A DNA stretch of 64,000 bases from Propionibacteriales bacterium. Lineage in GTDB: Bacteria > Actinomycetota > Actinomycetes > Propionibacteriales > Nocardioidaceae. The notes beneath the pieces were generated by a model. It made no database searches and was not told the origin of the DNA. It worked only from the letters and a program-made list of their open reading frames with translations. The DNA lies in contig JAPLCA010000030.1 of assembly GCA_026392465.1 (NCBI GenBank), positions 372,001 through 436,000 on the forward strand. The letters are read 5' to 3'. Below, piece after piece: positions 1 through 13,790 of this stretch. The number at the start of each line of letters is the position of its first letter. Within the stretch, counting starts at the first letter, position 1. The translations under genes and the position numbers were made by a program.

Positions 1-1245
1 TCGACGCCGAGCTGCTCGACGAGGCCCTCGCGCTGGGGGCCGGTGAAGCCCATCGCGAACAGGACGAGCTGCGCGGGGATGACCTGCTCGGAGCCGGGCA
101 CCTCCTCGAAGCGACCGTCCTTCATCTCCACCTCGACGATCCGCAGACCGGCGACGTGGCCGTCGTCGTCGCCCACGAACTCCTTGGTCGAGACGGCGTA
201 CTTGCGGTCGCCGCCCTCCTCGTGCGCCGACGCGACGCGGTAGACCATCGGGTACGTCGGCCACGGCTGCGTCTCGGGCCGGTCCTCGCCGGGCTGCGGC
301 ATGATCTCCAGGCTGGTGACCGAGCGTGCGCCCTGGCGGATCGAGGTGCCGAGGCAGTCCGCGCCGGTGTCGCCGCCACCGATGATGACGACGTCCTTGT
401 CGGTGGCGAGGATCTGTCCCTCCACCTCCTCGCCGACCGCGACGCGGTTGGCCTGGGGCAGGAACTCCATGGCCTGGTGGATGCCGGCGAGCTCACGTCC
501 CGGGGCGGGGAGGTCGCGGCGCACGGTCGAGCCGATGGCGAGCACGACGGCGTCGTAGCGGTCGCGCAGCTGGCTGCCGGTGAGCGTGTCGCCCACCTGC
601 ACTCCGGTGCGGAACACGGTGCCCTCGCGCTGCATCTGCTCGATGCGGCGGTCGACGTGCACCTTCTCCATCTTGAACTCCGGGATGCCGTACCGGAGCA
701 GGCCGCCCGCCTTGTCGTCGCGCTCGTACACCGCGACCGTGTGACCGGCGCGGGTCAGCTGCTGCGCGACGGCGAGACCTGCGGGCCCGGAGCCGACGAC
801 CGCGACCGTCTTGCCGGTCAGGTACTCCGGCGGCTCGGGGCGCACGTTCCGCCACTCCCACGCGCGGTCGATGATCGAGACCTCGACGTTCTTGATCGTG
901 ACCGGCTCCCGGTTGATCCCGACGACGCAGGCCGTCTCGCACGGTGCCGGGCAGAGCCGGCCCGTGAACTCCGGGAAGTTGTTGGTCGCGTGCAGCCGGT
1001 CGATCGCCTCGATCCAGTCGTCGCGCCAGACCAGGTCGTTCCACTCCGGGATCAGGTTGCCGAGCGGGCAGCCCTGGTGGCAGAACGGGATGCCGCAGTC
1101 CATGCAGCGTCCGGCCTGCTCCGTGATGATCGGGAGCAGCGCCTTGCCGGGCCCACCGGGGTAGACCTCGTTCCAGTCGTTCACCCGCTCCTCGACGGGG
1201 CGGCGCGGGGCCACCTGGCGGGGGGTCGTGATGAAACCTCGGGGA

Positions 1246-1253
<8 letters not shown>
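1..1253 (-). CDS. gltD: Glutamate synthase small subunit, partial (C-terminus off the left edge)
   Basis: Small (beta) subunit of NADPH-dependent glutamate synthase. It takes electrons from NADPH through FAD and iron-sulfur clusters and passes them to GltB to make glutamate from glutamine and 2-oxoglutarate. About 417 codons are present of a family length near 480-490. Visible: N-terminal cysteine clusters ([14 protein letters not shown] and [11 protein letters not shown]) for 4Fe-4S centres, an FAD motif [14 protein letters not shown], and a second nucleotide motif [13 protein letters not shown] for NADPH. The start is GTG at 1253, overlapping the last 8 bases of gltB, so the two are translationally coupled. 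The 3' end lies outside the window. Confidence 0.95.
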
Positions 1254-5838
<4,585 letters not shown>

Positions 5839-5999
5839 CGAGAGTCCCTTCTCGCGTCATCATGATCGGGTGCTGGACCACCGCGGGGGCGGTCCGACCC
5901 TGGGACGACGTTGGCCCAGGACAGCATCCCCACTGTACAGGGCTCGGCCGCCGGGCGACGAGGAAGGCGACCCTGTGCCGCAGGCGTGCGTGCGGAAGG
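5839..5999. other. gltB leader and intergenic region
   Basis: A 161-base gap between the VIT gene and gltB. On the minus strand it holds the gltB Shine-Dalgarno sequence and a possible -10 TACAGT (plus 5932-5937) with no convincing -35. No ORF with coding character and no strong terminator were seen. Confidence 0.4.
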
Positions 6000-6722
6000 T
6001 CAGCCGACGCCGGTGCCCACCGCGTGGCCGATGAGGTACGTGACGCCGGCGGCCGCGCCGCCCAGGACGAGCTGACGCAGCCCGCCGTACCACCACGGCC
6101 TGCTGGTGACGCGCGTGACGACGGCGCCGCACGCGAACAGCGCCAGGAGCGAGAGCACGATCGTCGGCACCGACGACGTGGCGCCCAGCACGAGCGGCAG
6201 CAGGGGCACGACGGCGCCGGCCGTGAACGCGAGGAACGACGACACCGCGGCGACGACGGGCGACGGGAGGTCGTCGGGGTCGATGCCCATCTCCTCCGCC
6301 GCGTGCACCGCGACGGCGTGGTCGAGGTCGCGGTGCACCTGCTGCGCCACGTCGCGAGCGGTGTCCTCGTCGATGCCCTTGGCGACGAACGCGGCGGCGA
6401 GCTCGGCCTGCTCGGCCGGGCCGTTGCGCACGATCTCGTCGCGCTCGATGGCCACCTGGGCCTGCGCGAGCTCGCGCTGGCTGGCGACGGACGTGTACTC
6501 CCCCGCCGCCATGGAGAAGGCTCCGGCGGCGAGTCCGGCCAGGCCGGCGACGATCACCGGCGTGCGGTCGCTGCTGCCGCCGGTGACGCCCATGATGAGC
6601 GCGAAGTTGGAGACGAGGCCGTCCATGGCACCGAAGACGGCCGGTCGCAGCCAGCCTCCGGTGACGTCGGGGTGCTCGTGGGTGACGGCGCCCGGGTCGG
6701 GCAGCGGCTCAGGGGTGCTCAC
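6000..6722 (-). CDS. VIT1/CCC1-family ion transporter
   Basis: Predicted membrane transporter of the VIT1/CCC1 family, 240 aa, usually linked to Fe2+ or Mn2+ transport. Visible: a first membrane segment with FGAMDGLVSNFALIMGV, a second with GLAAGAFSMAAGEYTSVASQ (family-typical GAxSMAxGEYxS), a soluble charged helical region (about residues 80-150) rich in Glu and Asp that corresponds to the metal-binding domain, and three C-terminal hydrophobic segments. The start is GTG at 6722; a TAGGTT hexamer ends six bases upstream, so the mRNA is probably leaderless. It stands alone between lgt and gltB on the same strand. The metal carried cannot be told from sequence. Confidence 0.9.
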   Translation of the reverse strand: MSTPEPLPDPGAVTHEHPDVTGGWLRPAVFGAMDGLVSNFALIMGVTGGSSDRTPVIVAGLAGLAAGAFSMAAGEYTSVASQRELAQAQVAIERDEIVRNGPAEQAELAAAFVAKGIDEDTARDVAQQVHRDLDHAVAVHAAEEMGIDPDDLPSPVVAAVSSFLAFTAGAVVPLLPLVLGATSSVPTIVLSLLALFACGAVVTRVTSRPWWYGGLRQLVLGGAAAGVTYLIGHAVGTGVG

Positions 6723-6728
6723 GGCACG

Positions 6729-6734
6729 AACCTA
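6729..6734 (-). promoter_or_regulatory. Candidate -10 for a leaderless VIT-family mRNA
   Basis: Minus-strand TAGGTT ends exactly 6 bases before the GTG at 6722. No Shine-Dalgarno sequence lies between. No clear -35. Confidence 0.55.
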
Positions 6735-6783
6735 GGCCGGGATCACGGTCCTGTCACGGCAGCGCAGGCTGCCCTGCCCGTGC

Positions 6784-7647
6784 TCAGGACGCGGTGGCGT
6801 CCTCGTCGGCGGGCGTGCCGTCCTGGGCGCCGCGGTCGCGACGCCGGCTCCACAGGAAGTACGCCAGGGCCGCCACGAAGACGATGACGGCGGTGAACAC
6901 GTTCAGCCGGACGCCGAGGACGTGGTTGGCGGTGTCGATGCGCAGCTGCTCGATCCAGAACCGGCCCGCGGTGTAGAGCATGACGTAGAGCGCGAACGCC
7001 CGACCTCCCGTGAACCGCAGCCGACGGTCGAGCAGCACGAGCAGCGCCGCGGCAGCCAGGTTCCAGAGCAGCTCGTAGAGGAACGTCGGGTGGAACGTCG
7101 CGAACTGCTCGTACCCGGCCGGACGGTGCTGGGGGGCGATCTCGAGCGCCCAGGGCAGGTCGGTGGGGCGGCCGAACAGCTCGGAGTTGAAGTAGTTGCC
7201 GATGCGACCCACGGCCTGCGCGACGAGCAGCCCGGGGGCGAGGGCGTCGGCGACGGCCAGGAACGAGACGTCGTGGCGGCGGCAGGCGATGTACGCGCCC
7301 ACGGCGCCACCGGCGATGGCGCCCCAGATGCCGAGCCCGCCGTTCCAGATGTAGAGCGCCTCGATCGCGCGCCGGCCCTCGCCGAAGTAGAGCTCGGGGT
7401 CGGTGGCGACGTGGTAGATCCGCGCCCCGACGATGCCGAACGGGATCGCCCAGATGGCGACGTCGCTGATGAGTCCCTCGCGTCCGCCGCGGGCGACGAA
7501 ACGTCGCTCGCCGATCCAGATCGCGAGCAGCGCGCCGACGATGATGCCGAGCGCGTAGGCCCGCAGCGGGAAGGGCCCGAGGTGCCAGACGCCCGTGGAG
7601 GGGCTGGGGATGTACGTGACCAGACCGGCGCTCGTCACCAGGCTCAT
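6784..7647 (-). CDS. lgt: Prolipoprotein diacylglyceryl transferase
   Basis: Lgt transfers a diacylglyceryl group from phosphatidylglycerol to the lipobox cysteine of prelipoproteins, the first step of lipoprotein maturation, in the cytoplasmic membrane. 287 aa. The family signature GRIGNYFNSELFG is present, as are the conserved NGGLGIWGAIAGG region and several hydrophobic segments. The ATG at 7647 overlaps the trpA stop (ATGA), the conserved actinobacterial trpA-lgt arrangement. The partner lspA is also in this window (38133-38696). Confidence 0.96.
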   Translation of the reverse strand: MSLVTSAGLVTYIPSPSTGVWHLGPFPLRAYALGIIVGALLAIWIGERRFVARGGREGLISDVAIWAIPFGIVGARIYHVATDPELYFGEGRRAIEALYIWNGGLGIWGAIAGGAVGAYIACRRHDVSFLAVADALAPGLLVAQAVGRIGNYFNSELFGRPTDLPWALEIAPQHRPAGYEQFATFHPTFLYELLWNLAAAALLVLLDRRLRFTGGRAFALYVMLYTAGRFWIEQLRIDTANHVLGVRLNVFTAVIVFVAALAYFLWSRRRDRGAQDGTPADEDATAS

Positions 7648-8437
7648 CGGACGACTCCTTCTCGCAGCTCGCGGGCGAGCTCACGGACCGACTCGACACC
7701 GCCGGCCGTGTCGGGCGCGTCGAGCAGACGGCGCACGAACGCGGACCCGACGATGACGGCGTCGGCGTACTGGGCGATCTCGTGCGCCTGGGCACCGTTG
7801 CTGACACCGAGACCGACGCCGACGGGCTTGTCGGTCACCTCGCGCAGCCGCGCGACGAGCTCGGGCGCCAGCGAGCTGGTCTCCTGCCGTGCTCCCGTGA
7901 CGCCCATGACGGCCGTCGCGTAGATGAACCCGCTCGCGGCGTCGGCGGTCATCGAGAGCCGGCGGTCGGTCGAGGACGGCGCGACGAGATACGTGCGGTC
8001 GAGCCCGTGCGCGCGCGACGCCTCCTCCCACTCCTGGGCCTCGTCGGGGATGAGGTCGGGCGTGATGAGCCCCGCTCCCCCGGCCGCGGCGAGGTCGGCG
8101 GCGAAGCGGTCGACGCCGTAGCGCTCGACCGGGTTCCAGTAGGTCATGACGACGACGGGTGCGCCGGCGTCGGCGACCCGACGCACGACGTCGAACGTGT
8201 GGCTCGTGCGGAACCCGTTCGCGAGGGCCGTCTCGGCGGCCTCCTGGATGGTGGGGCCGTCCATGACCGGGTCGCTGTACGGCAGCCCGATCTCGACGAG
8301 GTCGCAGCCGCCCTCGATCATCGCGGTGAGGGCCGCGACGGACGTCTCGACGTCGGGGAAGCCCGCGGGCAGGTAGCCGACGAGCGCGGCGCGCCCCTCG
8401 GCGCGGGTGCGCTCGAAGAGCGCGTCGATGCTGCTGC

Positions 8438-8441
<4 letters not shown>
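7644..8441 (-). CDS. trpA: Tryptophan synthase alpha subunit
   Basis: Cleaves indole-3-glycerol phosphate to indole and glyceraldehyde 3-phosphate; the indole is channelled to TrpB. 265 aa from the GTG at 8441, which overlaps the trpB stop (GTGA). Catalytic acids are visible as Glu50 and Asp61 in [15 protein letters not shown]. The phosphate-binding loops of the TIM barrel (VGLGVSNG and VIVGSAF) are intact. A longer upstream reading of this frame exists inside trpB but has no support; the GTG matches the family N-terminus. Confidence 0.96.
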
Positions 8442-9667
<1,226 letters not shown>

Positions 9668-9753
9668 GGGTGTCTCCCTGGCGTGGCGGGGTGCAGAGGG
9701 GTCGGTGGGGCGGGCGCGACCGTCACCATCGCCGCGGGGCCGTGGCGACCACG

Positions 9754-10560
9754 TCAGGGCCTCTGCTGCAGCGCGGGGTGGGCCCCGGCCGCGACCAGGT
9801 CGGCCACGCTGGCGCGCGGGTCGTCACCGCGGACGAGCGTCTCGCCGACGAGCACGACGTGGGCCCCGGCGCGCGCGTACTCCAGCACGTCGTGCGGGCC
9901 GCGGACGCCGGACTCGGCCACCCGGACGACGCCGTCGGGGATGCGCGGCGCGAGCCGCTCGAAGGTGTCGCGCTTGACCTCGAGCGTCTTCAGGTCGCGG
10001 GCGTTGACGCCGATCAGCTCGGCGCCGGCGTCGAGGGCGCGGTCGACCTCGTCCTCGTCGTGGACCTCCACGAGCGGGGTGAGGCCGATCGACCGGGCGC
10101 GCTCGATGAGGCTGACGAGCGCCTCCTGGTCGAGCGCCGCGACGATGAGCAGCGCCATGTCGGCGCCGGCCGCACGCGCCTCCCAGAGCTCGTAGGAGGT
10201 CGTGATGAAGTCCTTGCGCAGCACCGGCACGTCGACCTGCGCGCGGACGGCGCGCAGGTCGTCGAGGCTGCCGTCGAAGCGACGACGCTCGGTGAGCACG
10301 CTGATCGTGGCAGCACCGCCGGCCGCGTAGTCGCGGGCCAGGCCCGCGGGGTCCTTGATCGCCGCCAGGGCGCCCTTGCTGGGGCTCGCCCGCTTGACCT
10401 CGGCGATCACGCTCACGCCGTCGGCGCGGAACGTCGGCATCGGGTCGAGGGCGGGCGGCTGCAGCCGCGCCTGCTCCTTGAGGTCCTCGAGGGAGCAGGT
10501 CGCCTGTCGGGCGGCGCGGTCCTCCGCGACGCCCGCGAGGATGTCGTCGAGCACCGTCAT
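9754..10560 (-). CDS. trpC: Indole-3-glycerol phosphate synthase
   Basis: Converts 1-(2-carboxyphenylamino)-1-deoxyribulose 5-phosphate to indole-3-glycerol phosphate. 268 aa, a single TIM barrel without a fused Trp[13 protein letters not shown] (residues 52-63), VLRKDF and LIGVNARDL are the family active-site segments. The ATG at 10560 has a strong GAGGAGGTG Shine-Dalgarno sequence; a longer frame reading up to 10647 lacks one. A strong hairpin (10653-10692) separates it from the upstream membrane-protein gene, so trpC may begin its own transcript with trpB, trpA and lgt. Confidence 0.95.
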   Translation of the reverse strand: MTVLDDILAGVAEDRAARQATCSLEDLKEQARLQPPALDPMPTFRADGVSVIAEVKRASPSKGALAAIKDPAGLARDYAAGGAATISVLTERRRFDGSLDDLRAVRAQVDVPVLRKDFITTSYELWEARAAGADMALLIVAALDQEALVSLIERARSIGLTPLVEVHDEDEVDRALDAGAELIGVNARDLKTLEVKRDTFERLAPRIPDGVVRVAESGVRGPHDVLEYARAGAHVVLVGETLVRGDDPRASVADLVAAGAHPALQQRP

Positions 10561-10596
10561 GGCCACCTCCTCGTCAGGGTTCGAGCTGCTGCACCG

Positions 10597-10602
10597 AGGG
10601 TA
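10597..10602 (-). promoter_or_regulatory. Candidate -10 of the trpC-trpB-trpA-lgt transcript
   Basis: Minus-strand TACCCT lies about 37 bases upstream of the trpC ATG and just downstream of a terminator-like hairpin. No good -35 is visible, so this is only a candidate. Confidence 0.35.
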
Positions 10603-10652
10603 CCCGCGCTGCGGGCGGTCGGCGGCCCTGGGTCCTGGGGTCCGCACGCACG

Positions 10653-10692
10653 ACCGCCCCGGTCCGACCGTGCAGCGTCGGACCGGGGCGGT
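10653..10692 (-). terminator. Strong 16-bp hairpin between a membrane-protein gene and trpC
   Basis: Arms ACCGCCCCGGTCCGAC (10653-10668) and its exact complement (10677-10692) enclose an 8-base loop. It begins 12 bases after the stop at 10704. There is no T-run, as is common in actinobacteria. It is probably a terminator. No leader peptide with Trp codons accompanies it, so a classical attenuator is unlikely. Confidence 0.7.
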
Positions 10693-10703
10693 GGGCGTCC
10701 GGC

Positions 10704-11189
10704 TCAGGCCTTCTTCTTGAAGTACTCGTTCGAGTCGGGGCGGTAGAGGAACACGACGATGGCGATGCCGATCGCGAGGCTGACGAGCGACAGCACCAGC
10801 AGGACGGGCGGCTGGTTGCCGAGGCTCGTCAGCGACCCGATCACGCCGATGACGATGAGGACCGTGTAGACGATGCGCGCCCAGTTGGCCCCCTTGCCGA
10901 TGAAGTAGGCGAACAGGGCGGCGAAGGCCACGCCGAGGACGATCGAGAAGAGGACCGCGCCGATCGCGGAGACCCGCGCGGTGTCACGGTCGATGGTCGA
11001 ACCGGCCGGGGCGTTCGCGACGACCTGGTCGATGATGTCGTCCAGGAAGGCGAAGGACAGCGCGGCCGTCACGACGCTGAGGGCCACGTTGGCCCAGATG
11101 AGCTTGACGGCGGTGGCGACCGACGCCGGACGCGGGCCCTTGCCCTCGGGTCGGTACTCCGGCTCGGGACTGGCGGGGAACGGCTCCAT
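10704..11189 (-). CDS. Four-helix membrane protein of unknown function in the trp region
   Basis: 161 aa; I do not recognise a named family. After a Pro-rich cytoplasmic start ([19 protein letters not shown]) there are four hydrophobic segments (about residues 24-45, 75-97, 103-122 and 127-147), ending in a basic tail (EYFKKKA). The ATG at 11189 has GGAGGAAG upstream; the frame could be read from 11234 but without an RBS. It lies between the RDD gene and trpC and is closed by a strong hairpin. Its link to tryptophan synthesis is positional only. Confidence 0.75.
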   Translation of the reverse strand: MEPFPASPEPEYRPEGKGPRPASVATAVKLIWANVALSVVTAALSFAFLDDIIDQVVANAPAGSTIDRDTARVSAIGAVLFSIVLGVAFAALFAYFIGKGANWARIVYTVLIVIGVIGSLTSLGNQPPVLLVLSLVSLAIGIAIVVFLYRPDSNEYFKKKA

Positions 11190-11312
11190 GGATATCTTCC
11201 TCCGGTCGGGCCGGGTGCTGCCCCGGCTCTGCACCCATCCAAGCGTGGTCGGGACGGCCCCGTCCAGCCGAGCCGTGCGTGGCGCGTCGACGTGTCGGGT
11301 GTCCCCCGCCGG

Positions 11313-11969
11313 TCAGGTCCGGATCGGGAAGGTGCCGACGGCGAGGTCGTGGATCGTCTGCTTCGCGTCGTTGCCCAGCGGCCACAGCAGGTCGACGAGC
11401 AGGCCGACGAACGTCCACTGCAGGAACAGGCTGATCATCCACCGGAAGAAGCCCTCGAGGGCTCCGGTGACGGTGCCGTCGCGGCGCACGATGCGCACCC
11501 CGACGAGCTGCTTGCCGAGGCTCTCGCCGCGGTACCCCACCCGCAGGCCCCGGTTCCAGGCGTCGAGGGCGAGGAACGCGACGACGGCGAGCCCGGTGAT
11601 CACGAAGCCGCCCGGCTCGACGTCGGTGAAGGTGTCGGTGGCCTCGTCGTACCGCGAGCCCGAGAAGGCGACCACGAACCCCGCGACGAAGGGCACGCAC
11701 GTGAGGGCGAACGGGACGAGGAAGTCCACGAACGCCGCGGCCACCCGGATCCACCACCCGGCTGGCTCGGCCACCGGTGCCACCGGCGGGGCGATCGGCA
11801 GGGCCGGGGACGGACCGGACGGGACGGGGGCCGCGTGCTGCTGCCCGCCACGGGCAGTGGCCTCGGGCGCCTGGCCCGGGTACGTGGGGTACCGCGGAGC
11901 AGGGGCCGCGGCCGGCGGCGGCTCGTCCGGCTCGGGCCGCTCGCCCCAGGCGGGCCCGTCGCTGCTCAC
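11313..11969 (-). CDS. RDD-family membrane protein
   Basis: About 218 aa from GTG 11969. A low-complexity Pro/Ala N-terminal tail (about 80 residues) precedes an RDD domain: GWWIRVAAAFVDFLVPF carries the Arg and Asp typical of the family, followed by membrane helices, then GESLGKQLVGVRIVRRDG and a C-terminal part WPLGNDAKQTIHDLAVGT that matches the RDD ending. Function of the family is not settled. The start is uncertain because no clear Shine-Dalgarno sequence is seen; GTG 11969 lies 7 bases after the upstream stop. It sits in the trp region with two other small membrane proteins. Confidence 0.8.
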   Translation of the reverse strand: MSSDGPAWGERPEPDEPPPAAAPAPRYPTYPGQAPEATARGGQQHAAPVPSGPSPALPIAPPVAPVAEPAGWWIRVAAAFVDFLVPFALTCVPFVAGFVVAFSGSRYDEATDTFTDVEPGGFVITGLAVVAFLALDAWNRGLRVGYRGESLGKQLVGVRIVRRDGTVTGALEGFFRWMISLFLQWTFVGLLVDLLWPLGNDAKQTIHDLAVGTFPIRT

Positions 11970-11976
11970 GTCGTGG

Positions 11977-12222
11977 TCAGTCCGTGACGCCGCGGTGCTC
12001 GTCGACACCCTGCGCCGTCGCACCGTGGCCGGCGGCACGCTCGGCGCCGAAACCCATGCGCGACATCACCAGGCCGAGGGGTCCGGCGAGCACGGCGAGC
12101 GCAGCGCCGATCGTGAAGGGCACCCAGTGCGGCTCGGGGATCAGAGCGATCCCGCCGATGGTGAAGCCGGCGAGGCAGACCAGGACGGCGGTCCAGGACG
12201 CGGGCGACGATCCGTGCGACAT
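11977..12222 (-). CDS. Small two-helix membrane protein (DUF6704-like)
   Basis: 81 aa with an N-terminal MSHGSSPASWTAV motif and two hydrophobic helices (about 12-31 and 35-53), ending in a Gly/Ala/His-rich tail. Proteins of this size that start MSHG and lie between the Trp-associated membrane protein and trpC are common in actinobacteria; I believe this is the DUF6704 family, from memory and not by a search. ATG at 12222, with GAGAAGAG upstream. In this genome its usual neighbour is moved 2.8 kb away by the glycan cassette. Confidence 0.8.
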   Translation of the reverse strand: MSHGSSPASWTAVLVCLAGFTIGGIALIPEPHWVPFTIGAALAVLAGPLGLVMSRMGFGAERAAGHGATAQGVDEHRGVTD

Positions 12223-12261
12223 GCAGCTCTCTTCTCCTGCGAGGGGGACGACTCCGACAGC

Positions 12262-13002
12262 CTACCGGGGGGCGGCGGCGCCCCTGGCGCGACCTCCCGC
12301 GGAGCGTGCCGAGCCGGCCGGCGCGAGCGCGTAGGAGCGCGAGCGGCCGGAGTGGCGGGCGATGAGCGCGTGCACGGCGCGGGCGTCGCGGTCACGGCCG
12401 ACGCCCAGCACGCCGAGGATCGTGGCGGCGAGGATGACGACGTCGAGACGCGCCTGGTAGCCGTTGAGGCAGGCGCGGCAGTAGGCAGCCTCGAGGTCGA
12501 GGCGCTCCGCGTCGCCGAGCGCCTCGCGACCGACCAGCTGCGCCGGCCCGGTCAGCCCCGCGCGGGTGAGGAAGCGCTCGGAGACCTGCGGGAACTCCTC
12601 GCGCAGGCAGTCGATGACGTTCTGCGGGAGCGGGCGGTTGCCGACCACGCTCATGTCACCGCGCACCACGTGCCACAGCTGCGGCAGCTCGGTGAGCGCG
12701 AAGCGCTCCACGAACCGGCCGATGCGGGTGTACAGCGGCGAGTCCGCGGGGATGTTGAGGAAGCGGGTGGTGTCGTCGACCGGGACGGTGTCACGGTTCA
12801 CGAGCTTGTCGGCGTTGCGCACCATCGTGCGGAACTTGGTGAGCAGCACGACCTCGTCGCTGCTGACCCGACGGCGGGAGCGGTAGAACACCGGACGCCC
12901 CTCCGCGAGCAGGATGCCGGCCGCGACGGTGAGGACCACCGGCACCCAGACGATCGCCCCGGCGACGGTGAGGAACAGGTCGAGTGCGCGCTTCTTCCAC
13001 AT
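12262..13002 (-). CDS. Sugar-phosphate transferase (WcaJ/PglC-type), altered catalytic dyad
   Basis: 246 aa polyprenyl-phosphate sugar-1-phosphate transferase domain. This family attaches the first sugar of a glycan to a lipid carrier at the membrane. Visible: an N-terminal membrane segment (residues 6-26), KFRTMVRNADKLVN, then FALTELPQLWHVVRGDMSVVGNRPLP. Characterised members have Asp-Glu before LPQL; here the Asp is Thr, and GPRP reads GNRP. The large N-terminal membrane domain of full-length WcaJ is absent. ATG 13002 shares one base with the upstream stop (TGATG). Whether it is active is uncertain. Confidence 0.85.
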   Translation of the reverse strand: MWKKRALDLFLTVAGAIVWVPVVLTVAAGILLAEGRPVFYRSRRRVSSDEVVLLTKFRTMVRNADKLVNRDTVPVDDTTRFLNIPADSPLYTRIGRFVERFALTELPQLWHVVRGDMSVVGNRPLPQNVIDCLREEFPQVSERFLTRAGLTGPAQLVGREALGDAERLDLEAAYCRACLNGYQARLDVVILAATILGVLGVGRDRDARAVHALIARHSGRSRSYALAPAGSARSAGGRARGAAAPR

Positions 13003-13790
13003 CAGGGGGCCACCTTCTGGTCGACGAGCTCGGGGGACGGATCGACGCGTCCGGGCCGGACGGCCTGGACGACGAGGGAGAGTGACCGCACCAGCAGCCA
13101 CAGGCGGGCGTCGAGACCGACGACGCGACGGCGGCCGACCGGCTGCGACGACCGCAGGGCCTGCTCGACGAGGGCCGCGACGCGGTCGAACCGCGCGTGC
13201 AGCCGGTGCCAGGGCCGCGTGCGCTCCCCCGCGGCCAGGAGCCGCCCGGGGTAGAGCACGTCGAGGCGGGCGTGCGGGTGCGCGGCGACGAGCTCGAGGA
13301 GCAGCTGCTCGACGAGGCTCTTCGCGCCGCCGTAGTAGCGCCGGTCGGGCGTGGGAGCCAGGGCGACCACCGAGGACACGAGGACGATGCGGACGGGGCG
13401 TCCGTCGGCGGCGCCGAGCACCCGCCGCAGGAGGCCGAGGTCGCGACGCAGGCCCGCGACGTCGCGGTCGTGGTCGGGGACGCCCGGGTGCACCGGGCCC
13501 AGCGCGCACACCGCGACGTCGACGGCGGGCGCGCCGGCCAGCCGCGCGTCGACGTCGTCACCGGCGACGTCCAGCACGTCGGCGCCCTGAAGCGCCGCCG
13601 TGTCGGCGGCGTCGCGCGAGACGGCGAGCACGGGTCCCTCGCGGAGGGCCAGCAGGCTGCGGCCGACCCGCGTGCGTGGGCCGACGAGCACCAGCGGCAC
13701 GGTGCTGGCGAGGTCGGTGCCGGGGTCGGTGTCGGGGAGGTCGGGAGAGGCGTCCGTTCGCAGGGCGGCACTGCTGGAGGTGGCGGTCAT
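13002..13790 (-). CDS. SDR-like NAD-dependent epimerase/dehydratase homologue
   Basis: 262 aa. The N-terminal LVLVGPRTRVGRSLLAL resembles a Rossmann start but lacks the normal GxxGxxG. An SDR-type strand with catalytic-like Ser (RIVLVSSVVALAP) is followed by RYYGGAKSLVEQL, which has the YxxxK active-site pair. VLYPGRLLAAG matches the YPG turn in extended SDRs. It probably modifies a nucleotide sugar for the neighbouring transferases; the substrate is unknown. ATGA overlap with the glycosyltransferase gene and TGATG overlap with the sugar transferase gene show tight coupling. Confidence 0.75.
   Translation of the reverse strand: MTATSSSAALRTDASPDLPDTDPGTDLASTVPLVLVGPRTRVGRSLLALREGPVLAVSRDAADTAALQGADVLDVAGDDVDARLAGAPAVDVAVCALGPVHPGVPDHDRDVAGLRRDLGLLRRVLGAADGRPVRIVLVSSVVALAPTPDRRYYGGAKSLVEQLLLELVAAHPHARLDVLYPGRLLAAGERTRPWHRLHARFDRVAALVEQALRSSQPVGRRRVVGLDARLWLLVRSLSLVVQAVRPGRVDPSPELVDQKVAP

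Noticed and set aside
6740..6783. Weak hairpin after lgt
   Set aside because: Short, imperfect stems with mismatches; not enough to call a terminator.
10561..10652. Possible trp attenuator leader before trpC
   Set aside because: No short ORF with tandem Trp codons and no alternative hairpin; the strong hairpin fits a plain terminator.
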